From Victivallaceae bacterium (GTDB lineage Bacteria > Verrucomicrobiota > Lentisphaeria > Victivallales > Victivallaceae): 47,414 bases of DNA. The position numbers and the translations under genes are program-made. Shown here one piece after another: positions 1 to 7,603 of the stretch; position 1 is the stretch's first letter, and each line of letters starts with the position of its first letter. The stretch is taken from NCBI GenBank assembly GCA_028718375.1, contig JAQULZ010000006.1:1-47414 (forward strand), read 5' to 3'. The notes beneath the pieces were generated by a model. That model had not been told where the DNA came from. It saw nothing but the letters and a program-made list of their open reading frames with translations, and made no database searches.

Positions 1-103
1 CAAAAGAAAATCCTGGAACTTTTAAAGGTGAAATTAGTGTAGACAGTAAAATTTAAAAATATTTTACACTTTACTGTTTTACTATAAGGGAGATACTACG
101 AAT

Positions 104-376
104 TTAGCCAAGTAAAATCCGTTTAATATCCCAGCGGCTGTCAGCCTTTTGCAAAGCCATTGCATGTGCCCTGGCATCCATCTCTACTGCGGTTAATTGC
201 CCAAAACGGGCCAGCATTTCGAGATTGCCTCCGGTACCGCAGCCGATTTCGAGGATTTTCGCCTTCGGCGGTAATTTAAAGCCGGCTATTATTTTCGACA
301 GAATAGCCCGGCGGCCGGAAAACCACCAATGGGTGGATTCGGTTGCCGCCATTTCAAGATAAGCTGCCGGATCCAT
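104..376 (-). pseudogene. truncated class I SAM-dependent methyltransferase
   Basis: The 90 residues hold the start of a class I methyltransferase: a helical lead with HWWFSGRR, then the SAM-binding glycine motif ILEIGCGTGGN (about 42-52) and the acidic motif II (TAVEMD, about 62-67). Such enzymes usually run 200-260 residues, but the reading frame stops just after residue 85 (WDIKRILLG), before motifs III-IV and any substrate-binding part. It lies 92 bp downstream of the M50/HlyD fusion gene on the same strand, so it may once have been the fourth gene of that cluster. The sequence beyond the break is AT-rich with an imperfect inverted repeat (ACAGTAAA at 43-50, TTTACTGT at 70-77), consistent with, but not proof of, a mobile-element insertion. 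Function of the fragment is unlikely. Confidence 0.6.
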
Positions 377-468
377 TTTTTAAAATAATTTTAATTTCAT
401 GATTCATCTGTTTCCGGCGGGCATTTATAAGTTCAAAGGATTGCACCCCTTGTTCAGTCTGACCAACA

Positions 469-2652
469 CTAAAAACTCAGTTCCCGCTGCAATATTTGGA
501 TTACGGTACGGATCATGTTGCCGCCGATGGACGAGTATTTGCGGATATTTACCGTACCGGAACGGCCGATGGGCAGTTTTACCGCGTCATCTACTTTGAT
601 CGTAACCTGGTAATGCGGGCGCAAGGGTTTGAAATACCCCTGTTCCAGATTCCGGCTGCTTAAGATATTGCCGCCGAACACATCCAGTAATGGGGTCGGC
701 TCCAGTTCCGCCGCTACATCGTTCACCGCGGTGATGATGCCCGGATAGCAGGTCAGTTCGCCGTCCAGGTACAGTTTCACTTGGTCGCCGATTTTCAGTT
801 GGCGCATCTCCTCTTCTCCGACATAGGCCGTAACCTGTCTGAAATCGGGGTTGTAGACCTCGCCGAGGATTTCCCCTTGCTGCAGCCATTTATTTTCTTT
901 CAGGTGTTGATCGTAAAAGGCGAAAACCCCGTTCAGGTTGCTCCGAATATCCAGCAGCGCTATTTTACGCCGCAACTCTTCCGCCAGATTGCGGCTGCTT
1001 TGCAGAGCGCGCCGGTCGATCCGGACTTCGCCGAGGCGTTGGGCATTGCTTTGAGCCTGATCCAGAATGGTTTCGTCCCGTTCGATTTCAACCAGCGCCT
1101 CCTGCAGTTTCCACTCGAGATAAGGATTGAATTGTTTGAACAGCAATTGATTTCTCCCGACTTTCTGGCCGTCTTTGATCCGGATTTCATTGAGAAATCC
1201 GGCGCGGGCGTAAACGCGTTCGAAATTCACCGGGCGGACTTCGCCGGGCAGCGTCAGATCCCAGGGCAGCGGCAGCAGGAAGCCGAGTGCGATCACCGCG
1301 CCGCCCAGCGACGACAGTAAAAATTTTTTTCGGTTCATTTTGGGGCGCATCATAGTCAAAAACCTGATTTCTCCGGTTAACGGCCGAAGTAATAATAAAT
1401 ACACTTCCAAAGCCAACAATACAATCCCGATAACCTTGGGAAACTTGAAATAAACCAGCAGGATGATCGATGTATACAGGAACAGCCGGTAGACAAAGCA
1501 GGCGATGCCGAAGGCCACCAGGAAATAGCGTTTCCAGCCCGGAGTGTGGTCGCGGGTGGGCAGCTCCAGCCCGAATAACGCCTGACGCCATAATGCTTTG
1601 GTGCGTTCCACTGCGCGCTGCTGCAGGTTGTCGATGCCGACCAGATCCATCAGCATGAAATAGCCGTCGTAACGGATAAACGGATTGCCGTTAATCAATA
1701 CGGTGTTGATGATGCTGACGGCAAAGATGAAATAAGCGACCGAATGAGTGAGTCCAGGAACGGTGTTGACCCATACCAGGGCGGCGGCGCCGCCGATAAT
1801 GATTTCGCTGATGATCCCGGCGCCGTCGATCAGAAAGCGTTTTTTCCGGTCGCGGATGCGCCAGGAGTCGGTCAAATCCGAATACAGTCGCGGGACGAAA
1901 AAAACGATCGCGAGTCCCATGCGCCGTACCCGGATACCGTTAATTTTTGCGGTATAGGCGTGGGCGAATTCATGGATGCATTTGACTGCGATCACCGCCA
2001 GGGTATAGCGTGCCAGTCCCTGGAGGGAGATCGAACTGATGAATTTTTCGGTGAACTTGTGCCAGTTCATGACCAGCCCGATGTAACCGCTAAGCGCGAT
2101 CAGCCATAATAAGATCAGCGTCCACTTATTGAAAATAAGCCGGACCGTTTCCACCGTGCGGTCCAGGAAACGGTCCGGTTTCAGCAACGGTATTTTGAAG
2201 AATAAATAAGTTGACATCACCTGATGCCAGAACGCCCGCTTTTTCAAGTCGCGTACTTTGGCGGCCTGCGCTTCACTCTGAAGGTAGCGCGGCATGAACA
2301 AATTACTGTCCTGGAGAAATTTTATCAGCGTGAATACCTCGGCTTTTCCGGCGTGAATTCCCAAAGATTCAAGTTTCTGAAGATACTGTTCCAATTCCAG
2401 GTTGCCGGACAGGGCGCGGATCATTTGATAGTCGGCGTTACTGATCTTGAAGTAGGCGTCGGCGACCGGGTCGAAAATTACCCAGGTGAGTTCTCCGGAA
2501 GCGTTCAGTTCACCCTGGAATAATTTCAGATCATTGCGCAGCCGCCCAACGTAATATTTCCGCCGGGCTTGCTCCGAAGCACCCGGAACGGCGACTTCAG
2601 GAGGTTCCCGGCGGTCGGGGGGAACTGCTTTCCGCTGGCCTGCTGATTCCAT
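469..2652 (-). CDS. M50 site-2-protease-like / HlyD fusion membrane protein
   Basis: A 727-residue protein. Residues about 50-120 form a small cytosolic domain resembling PqqD-like peptide-binding domains. Several membrane segments follow from about 178. The M50 metalloprotease motif HEFAH is at 227-231, and a downstream NPFIRYDGYFMLMD segment carries the third zinc ligand (Asp of DGY). After more hydrophobic segments, residues about 480-700 form a periplasmic barrel-sandwich/HlyD adaptor (PGEVRPVNFERVYA, GQKVGRNQLLF). This architecture is annotated elsewhere as putative peptide zinc metalloprotease or HlyD-M50 fusion. Both protease motifs look intact, so intramembrane cleavage is plausible; the substrate is unknown. 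It is the third gene of a same-strand run after two adaptor genes (45 bp behind the GAF/HlyD gene), which suggests one envelope export or processing complex. Confidence 0.85.
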   Translation of the reverse strand: MESAGQRKAVPPDRREPPEVAVPGASEQARRKYYVGRLRNDLKLFQGELNASGELTWVIFDPVADAYFKISNADYQMIRALSGNLELEQYLQKLESLGIHAGKAEVFTLIKFLQDSNLFMPRYLQSEAQAAKVRDLKKRAFWHQVMSTYLFFKIPLLKPDRFLDRTVETVRLIFNKWTLILLWLIALSGYIGLVMNWHKFTEKFISSISLQGLARYTLAVIAVKCIHEFAHAYTAKINGIRVRRMGLAIVFFVPRLYSDLTDSWRIRDRKKRFLIDGAGIISEIIIGGAAALVWVNTVPGLTHSVAYFIFAVSIINTVLINGNPFIRYDGYFMLMDLVGIDNLQQRAVERTKALWRQALFGLELPTRDHTPGWKRYFLVAFGIACFVYRLFLYTSIILLVYFKFPKVIGIVLLALEVYLLLLRPLTGEIRFLTMMRPKMNRKKFLLSSLGGAVIALGFLLPLPWDLTLPGEVRPVNFERVYARAGFLNEIRIKDGQKVGRNQLLFKQFNPYLEWKLQEALVEIERDETILDQAQSNAQRLGEVRIDRRALQSSRNLAEELRRKIALLDIRSNLNGVFAFYDQHLKENKWLQQGEILGEVYNPDFRQVTAYVGEEEMRQLKIGDQVKLYLDGELTCYPGIITAVNDVAAELEPTPLLDVFGGNILSSRNLEQGYFKPLRPHYQVTIKVDDAVKLPIGRSGTVNIRKYSSIGGNMIRTVIQILQRELSF

Positions 2653-2697
2653 AATCCGGCGCTCCTTAACTTATAGACTTTTTCAGTATCGACCAAC

Positions 2698-4110
2698 TTA
2701 AACGCGGCGCCACCATAAGACAAGGTTGCGGAACAGGTAATAGCCCAGGCGAATCCGGGGACCGGAAATCCGGGCGATGCCCCGCTGGCCGCAGATCAGG
2801 TCGCGGGGAGGATCAAGCATTTTCAGCCGGATCAGATAGCAGAATACTTTTTTCTCGGTAAGCACCGGTTTCGGGCTGATCCGTTTCAGTCCGCATTTGA
2901 TCGGCGTTTCCGGGCGGTTGTGCAGGTACAGGGTGACGGTACTGTCCGGGGTCATGATGGCGGCGTTGCTTTCATTCAGGTACACCAGGGCGATCAGGTT
3001 TTCGGTGGAAACGATTTCAAATAGTTTTTCGCCGGCGTGAACAGCCCGCCCGGCAAGTTTGTCGGCGTCGCCGATATTCAGTACGCCGGATGTTTCGGCT
3101 TTCATTTCACTGCGCTGCAACTGCCAGTGGTTGCGGGCAATGGCGATTTCCGCGCCTTTTTTCTGCAGAGTCAACAACTTTACCTGCCCGCGTTTGGAAA
3201 CATCGCTGAATGATTCGTTCTGGATCAGATCCAGCTTGGCTTTAGTCTTGTTGTATTCATTCCGGACGGCGAGCAGTTTGAAGGTCAGTTCCCGGTCATC
3301 GTATTTGAGAATCGGCATGCCTTTCCGGACAAACATTCCGCTTTTGTTGCCCAGACAGCTCTCGATGACGCCGTCGAACGGAGCGTAGTAAATATGTTCC
3401 ACTTCCGGAATGATTTCAGCGTCGGTGGCGATATTCTCTCTTACCCGGACGACAAACAGGCAGATGAGGAAGATCAGCAGCAGCGCCGCGATAATCCGCG
3501 ACGGCTTGAACGCCCGCCTGCCGCTCAGGGAATGCAGCACGCTTTTCCGGCGGGAACTCAAGGCATATTGCAGGGATTCGGCGTAATGGCGGCAGAGCAG
3601 CGGCAGCAGCGCCGAGGCGGCGGCGGCCGAACGCTTGTTTTCAAACTCGATGACCCAGACCAGCAGTTCTTTATTGTTCTCCGGCGAATCCGGAGGAACG
3701 ATCGGGATGGCCATAATCGCTTTTGCGGTTTCCAGGAAATAATCGAGGGCGTCGCAAGCGAGTTGGTCGGCGTTCCGGCTTTGCAGAAATTCCCGGTCGA
3801 TAACCACGGCGCGGGAAAGTTGAGCCAGCACCCGGCTGAGATACATCAGATTGATGGCGTATTCGCTGTTGCTGTTGACTTCCGGCTGATTGCTGACGGC
3901 CAGCAGTTTGGGGGTCAGGCCGCGGAAGTCAAGCAGAGCGGAACGGCTGTAAGGGACGGCCAGCACGCTGTTGTTGACGACATGGGACGCCCATTGAATC
4001 AGATTTTTCTTTTCGAAGGACTCATGCCCCAGCCGCAGCACCGCGGACAGGGCATTGAGTTTGCCGCGCGCCTTCAGCAATTCTTTCTGAAGATCATTTC
4101 CTTCGGGCAT
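2698..4110 (-). CDS. GAF-like domain / HlyD-type adaptor
   Basis: A 470-residue protein with an unusual order of parts. Residues about 1-190 form a soluble domain resembling GAF sensors (central part VPYSRSALLDFRG). A single membrane segment lies at about 205-222 (IIAALLLIFLICLFVV), followed by a periplasmic HlyD-like region: a first lipoyl half (IYYAPFDGVIESCLG), a short helical hairpin (about 265-320), a second lipoyl half (GVLNIGDADKLAGRAVHAGEKLFEIV) and a beta-barrel. The N-terminal domain should be cytosolic, so the adaptor could sense a small molecule, but no ligand can be named. It starts 6 bp after the stop of the upstream RND-type adaptor and is followed 45 bp later by the M50/HlyD fusion, so all three are probably cotranscribed. 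Confidence 0.82.
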   Translation of the reverse strand: MPEGNDLQKELLKARGKLNALSAVLRLGHESFEKKNLIQWASHVVNNSVLAVPYSRSALLDFRGLTPKLLAVSNQPEVNSNSEYAINLMYLSRVLAQLSRAVVIDREFLQSRNADQLACDALDYFLETAKAIMAIPIVPPDSPENNKELLVWVIEFENKRSAAAASALLPLLCRHYAESLQYALSSRRKSVLHSLSGRRAFKPSRIIAALLLIFLICLFVVRVRENIATDAEIIPEVEHIYYAPFDGVIESCLGNKSGMFVRKGMPILKYDDRELTFKLLAVRNEYNKTKAKLDLIQNESFSDVSKRGQVKLLTLQKKGAEIAIARNHWQLQRSEMKAETSGVLNIGDADKLAGRAVHAGEKLFEIVSTENLIALVYLNESNAAIMTPDSTVTLYLHNRPETPIKCGLKRISPKPVLTEKKVFCYLIRLKMLDPPRDLICGQRGIARISGPRIRLGYYLFRNLVLWWRRV

Positions 4111-4116
4111 TATGGC

Positions 4117-4947
4117 TTATCTCCCGGCGACTTTTTTCACTTTCGTTTTCAGCAGCAGGCCGGACATTCCCGAGGTCAACAGTCCTTTCCGGTTATCGAG
4201 CAGCACCCGGATTTCAAACGTCCGGCTGCCGGGATCGATAATACCTGAAATCTTATAGATTTTTCCCTGGTGAACGGTTCCGGTTTCGTCAACTTTTATC
4301 CGCATCCGCTGTCCCAGGCTGATTCGGCTCATTTCCCCGGAAGGCAGATGCGTTACCGCCAGCAGTTGATTATCGTCGATGATTTTCATTATCGGCTGGC
4401 CGGTGCGGACATATTCGTATTCGTTGACCAGTCTTTCCACCAGGCGGCCGTCGAACGGCGCGGTAATGTCGCACGATGCCAGGTCGCGCCGGGCGACGCT
4501 GTAACTGGCTTTCGCCGCCAGATATTTAGCCTCGGCTACTTTCGCATCGAGTTCCGCCCGTTCCAGTTCCGCATGTCCCTGCACGCCTTTAGCGAACAAA
4601 TCCTTGGTGCGCACCAGATTCTTTTTGGTGAAATCCAGATGGGCTTCCGCTTCTTTGACACTGGCGGTGATTTGCAGCAGGCGCTGCCGGTAGAAGGCTT
4701 TATCCAGCTCCGCCAGGATTTTTCCGGCCGGAAAATTTTCCCCTTCATGAAAATAATATTTCATGACGCGGGAGTCAGTCAAGGCAGGAATGACGGCTTC
4801 CCGGAACGGGAACAGCACGACTTTCACCGACTGGTCGTATTTACCGTCCGGCGGGATATTGATTTTGTCGTCGGCACCGACAGCGAGCGCGACCCAAATC
4901 ACGGTAACCGCCGGCAGCAATTGTCTGAAATACGAAATGAACGACAT
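4117..4947 (-). CDS. RND/MFP-family periplasmic adaptor subunit
   Basis: Membrane-fusion protein of the RND-efflux adaptor type, about 276 residues, short for the family (usually 350-400). A signal peptide-like start (MSFISYFRQLLPAVTVIWV) is followed by a lipoyl half (DSRVMKYYFHEGENFPAGK), a coiled-coil hairpin (about 80-150), the second lipoyl half (ITAPFDGRLVERLVNEYEYV) and a beta-barrel ending near the C terminus without a membrane-proximal domain. I chose the ATG at 4947 because it begins directly with the signal peptide; an in-frame ATG at 4986 adds 13 residues that do not resemble one. No RND pump, ABC ATPase or TolC gene is adjacent in the window. It heads the cluster with the two other adaptor-type genes downstream. 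Confidence 0.85.
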   Translation of the reverse strand: MSFISYFRQLLPAVTVIWVALAVGADDKINIPPDGKYDQSVKVVLFPFREAVIPALTDSRVMKYYFHEGENFPAGKILAELDKAFYRQRLLQITASVKEAEAHLDFTKKNLVRTKDLFAKGVQGHAELERAELDAKVAEAKYLAAKASYSVARRDLASCDITAPFDGRLVERLVNEYEYVRTGQPIMKIIDDNQLLAVTHLPSGEMSRISLGQRMRIKVDETGTVHQGKIYKISGIIDPGSRTFEIRVLLDNRKGLLTSGMSGLLLKTKVKKVAGR

Positions 4948-5120
4948 ATTTTTCCCGTAACAAAAATAATTTAAGCCGTAAGGCAATATATCCCGCTATT
5001 TTCCATCTGCAATTGAGAAAACGAAAAAAATAAGCCTGACCGTTTCCGCCCAAATCAGAGTGTTTTCGGTTATTAGTTGATAAGCTCTTAAATATCGAAG
5101 CTGCAATCAATAATATTAAG

Positions 5121-5245
5121 GCGGGCTTTGCCCGCAACCCAAGAACTGTTTTGCGCTCTGCGCGACCAGGGCAAGCCCTGGACGACGAGAAAATCCTACG
5201 GATTTTCCGTATTTAGAAACGCTTTCGTAATAGAAGTGCAAAACA
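5121..5245. repeat. cluster of four perfect hairpins within an outer stem
   Basis: The gap 4948-5379 holds no credible gene. Within it are four consecutive perfect inverted repeats: GCGGGC-TTT-GCCCGC (5121-5135), GCGC-TCT-GCGC (5153-5163), CCAGGGC-AA-GCCCTGG (5166-5181) and GAAAATCC-TAC-GGATTTTC (5189-5207). The last three are enclosed by TGTTTTGC (5147-5154) pairing with GCAAAACA (5238-5245), although that arm shares two bases with the second hairpin. The arrangement could be a structured RNA, a repetitive palindromic element or a compound terminator region between divergent units. No known RNA family is recognised. Confidence 0.6.
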
Positions 5246-5281
5246 AAGACACTGTGTAAAAAGAATAATATTGCGGGAAAA

Positions 5282-5338
5282 AACTTTTCCGCTAAAAGTT
5301 AAGATACGGTTGAATATCGCCGAAAGCCCGGTTATAGT
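5282..5338 (+). promoter_or_regulatory. sigma-70-type promoter for the zinc-ribbon gene, with upstream dyad
   Basis: TTGAAT at 5310-5315, a 17-bp spacer and TATAGT at 5333-5338 give a good vegetative promoter about 41 bp before the ATG at 5380. Just upstream lies a perfect 7-bp inverted repeat, AACTTTT-CCGCT-AAAAGTT (5282-5300), which could be an operator or the end of the preceding hairpin-rich region. Confidence 0.5.
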
Positions 5339-5379
5339 ATTTCGATTTCAATGTGAAAATACTATACCAAGGATCAGTC

Positions 5380-6081
5380 ATGCGGCCATGGATTGAAAAC
5401 CTGCTGGCGTTGCAGCAAGTCGATATGCGGATTATCAATCTGCGGTTGCGCCTCAAAATAATTCCCCGTGAAATTGACAAACTGAACCGGAAAATAGCGG
5501 CTGCCGAGGCCCAACTCACCGAAGCTAAAAACTCCGCGCAGAAAACCGCCCATGAAATCAAACGCACGGAATCGGCGATTGCAGAGATCAACGTCCGGAT
5601 CAAACAGCTGCAGCAGCAGTCATCCCTGATCAAGAAAAACACCGAGTACCAGGCCATGCTCTCCCAGATCGATACCCAGAAAGATAAAATCAGCGATTTG
5701 GAAACGGCTCTGTTGCTGCTGTTCGATCAGGACGAGGAACAGCGGGAGAAGTTCAGGGAAACGGAAAAAGAGTTCAAGGCTGAGAAAAACAATGTTTCCG
5801 AGGAGATCGATGAGCTTACCGCCCAAGCCGAGGAAGTCAGGACTGAAATCAGCCGGCTAACCGCCCGCCGTCCGCCGCTCGAAGCGAAAATCGAGGCCGA
5901 CGTTTTAGTTCAATATCAGCGCCTGCTTAAGAGCGGGCGGTTGCCGCTGGCCAAAGTCAATGCCGCGGGGATTTGCGGCAATTGTCATTTGAAAGTAACT
6001 CCGCAGACCATGACTGAAACCAGGAAGGAAACGGTTATTCACTGTGACAACTGTTCCTGCCTGCTTTATCTGGAGACTTAA
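5380..6081 (+). CDS. C4-type zinc-ribbon coiled-coil protein (DUF164/CdsZ-like)
   Basis: A 233-residue protein: a long antiparallel coiled coil (about residues 15-165, rich in Glu/Lys/Gln) followed by a C-terminal zinc ribbon with CGNC and CDNC pairs (about 200-227). This is the layout of the DUF164/zf-RING_7 family, which includes chlamydial CdsZ. Members are thought to act as nucleic-acid or secretion-related scaffolds; the specific role here is unknown. I chose the ATG at 5380 because AAGGA at 5369-5373 sits 6 bp before it, whereas the in-frame GTG at 5353 has no ribosome site. A promoter precedes it at 5310-5338, and the glycosyltransferase gene follows after about 35 bp, so they may be cotranscribed. 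Confidence 0.85.
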   Translation: MRPWIENLLALQQVDMRIINLRLRLKIIPREIDKLNRKIAAAEAQLTEAKNSAQKTAHEIKRTESAIAEINVRIKQLQQQSSLIKKNTEYQAMLSQIDTQKDKISDLETALLLLFDQDEEQREKFRETEKEFKAEKNNVSEEIDELTAQAEEVRTEISRLTARRPPLEAKIEADVLVQYQRLLKSGRLPLAKVNAAGICGNCHLKVTPQTMTETRKETVIHCDNCSCLLYLET

Positions 6082-6116
6082 GGTCTTAAGCGGTGCAGCT
6101 CCGGCATATCCAGCCT

Positions 6117-7373
6117 ATGAAAACCCTCGCTCTGAAAAAAATCTGCGTCGTTATGAGCCGAATCCCCGATCCCGCCTCTCCCCGGTTTCCGGATCAACTG
6201 GATTTGCTCCGGCAAATGGGATATTTTCTCTGCATTGTATCTTTGAACGGCCTGCCCGGTCCCGAGCATATCGCTTATTCCCGCCTGAAAGAGCAATGTA
6301 TTCCCCTGGCTTTATCCCGAAGTCAGATTCCGCAGGCCATTCTCACGCTGCTGTTGCTGGCGATCATCGCCCCGATAAAATCGCTGCGCGCCTTTGGCGT
6401 AATGATGAAAATGCTGTTTCGCTTTAAAGACCGCAAGCAGGTGATAAAAAATTATCTGCAGGCCGGGATACTGGTTAATTTATATATTATCGACAAAGAA
6501 ATCAGTCATCTCCATGCGCATTGTGAACGCAATGCGGTCCGGACGGTGTATTTGTCTTCGCTCCTGACCGGTTTGAATTCCAGTTATTGGGCACAGGCCG
6601 GTGAAATTTTCGCTCCGGATTTTCCGTTGCTGCAACCGGCCCTGGTCCAGGGTGCGGCGGTTTTCACTTTGTCCGAATATGAGCAGGCGGCGCTGCTGGA
6701 AAAGGTTTTTATCAACGTTGACCCGCTGCCGAAAATATTCCGCACTTTCAACGGCATTGATCTGGAAAAATTCGAATTCAGCCGCTTCCCGTCGCTTCCG
6801 GAAGAGCCTTACCGGCTGTTCACCGCCGCATATCTCAGCCGGCAGAAAGGTCTGGACACGGTGCTGCGCGCGTTGCGTGAGCTCAAAGACGGCGGCTTGC
6901 ATTTTCATTACCGGATTGCCGGCGACGGCCCGGCCCGCGCGGCTCTGGAAGACCTGGTGAAAACCCTGCGGCTTGCTGACTGCGTAGTTTTCACCGGCTT
7001 CAGGCCGCATTATGAAATTCCCCGGCTGCTGGCTGAAACCGATTTGTTTGTGCTGGCGCCGCGCATCCTGGAAACCGGGGAACAGGATTCGCTGCCGTTG
7101 GGAATTGAGGAAGCGATGGCTGCCGGAGTACCGGTAGTGGCGACGGATTGCGGCGCAGTAAGGGAACTGGTGGAATCGGAAGAGACCGGCTTGCTGGCGC
7201 GGCCTGAAGATCCTTCGGCATTCGCCGCCGCCTGCCGCCGGTTGCTGACTGACCGGGAACTGCGCAGCCAGGTGATCTTGAAAGCGCGTCTGCAGATGGA
7301 GGGCGGATACAATATTCATAAACAGGCGGAAGCATTCAACGATTATCTCGCTATCCATGCGTCCCCGCTCTAA
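6117..7373 (+). CDS. GT4-family glycosyltransferase
   Basis: A GT-B fold glycosyltransferase of about 418 residues. The N-terminal half begins KICVVMSRIPDP and includes HLHAHCERNAVRTVY. The C-terminal half has the family-4 donor-binding features: AAYLSRQKGLDTVLRAL, YRIAGDGPARAAL, a FTGFRPHYEIPRLLAETDLFV-type segment and the E-x7-E motif around LGIEEAMAAGVPVVATDCG. It resembles enzymes of exopolysaccharide or LPS assembly (colanic-acid type), acting on the cytosolic membrane face. Acceptor and sugar cannot be told from sequence. The ATG at 6117 is taken as start; an in-frame GTG at 6093 would add eight residues. It follows the zinc-ribbon gene closely. Confidence 0.88.
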   Translation: MKTLALKKICVVMSRIPDPASPRFPDQLDLLRQMGYFLCIVSLNGLPGPEHIAYSRLKEQCIPLALSRSQIPQAILTLLLLAIIAPIKSLRAFGVMMKMLFRFKDRKQVIKNYLQAGILVNLYIIDKEISHLHAHCERNAVRTVYLSSLLTGLNSSYWAQAGEIFAPDFPLLQPALVQGAAVFTLSEYEQAALLEKVFINVDPLPKIFRTFNGIDLEKFEFSRFPSLPEEPYRLFTAAYLSRQKGLDTVLRALRELKDGGLHFHYRIAGDGPARAALEDLVKTLRLADCVVFTGFRPHYEIPRLLAETDLFVLAPRILETGEQDSLPLGIEEAMAAGVPVVATDCGAVRELVESEETGLLARPEDPSAFAAACRRLLTDRELRSQVILKARLQMEGGYNIHKQAEAFNDYLAIHASPL

Positions 7374-7376
7374 TTG

Positions 7377-7482
7377 AAACCCGGAATCAGGATTCGCGGC
7401 AGGGTTTTACGCCTCCCCGGTTCAGGGGCGACCAAGCAAATATTCCACGCTGAAAAGTACCGGTAAGACATATTTTTCAGCG
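7377..7482. repeat. stacked hairpins downstream of the glycosyltransferase gene
   Basis: Immediately after the stop codon: AAACCC (7377-7382) pairs with GGGTTT (7402-7407) around an inner GAATC-AG-GATTC hairpin (7384-7395). CCCC-GGTTCA-GGGG (7415-7428) follows, then CGCTGAAAA (7448-7456) pairing with TTTTCAGCG (7474-7482). No clean run of T follows any of them, so a simple intrinsic terminator is not obvious. The layout resembles the other hairpin clusters in this window. Confidence 0.45.
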
Positions 7483-7534
7483 AAGCCCGGAAAAACGGAA
7501 TTATTTCATCCGCCTAAAATTTCCCCGATTTCGT

Positions 7535-7563
7535 TTGAATTAAATACAATCCCAAGGTATTTT
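7535..7563 (+). promoter_or_regulatory. sigma-70-type promoter for the M48 protease gene
   Basis: TTGAAT at 7535-7540, a 17-bp spacer and TATTTT at 7558-7563, 40 bp before the ATG at 7604. AAGGA just upstream of the start serves as ribosome site with somewhat long spacing. Confidence 0.45.
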
Positions 7564-7603
7564 ATCGGAAGTTTTAATTATAAGACCAAGGAACTTAACT
7601 TAT

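Noticed and set aside
1-56. Two plus-strand frames open from the window edge (stops at 42 and 56) that could be the tail of a gene.
   Set aside because: Only 13-17 codons are visible and both frames look equally protein-like, so no product or frame can be supported.
7374-7603. Possible tRNA because of GGTTC and several stems.
   Set aside because: No acceptor stem, CCA-type end or anticodon arm can be assembled in the right order.
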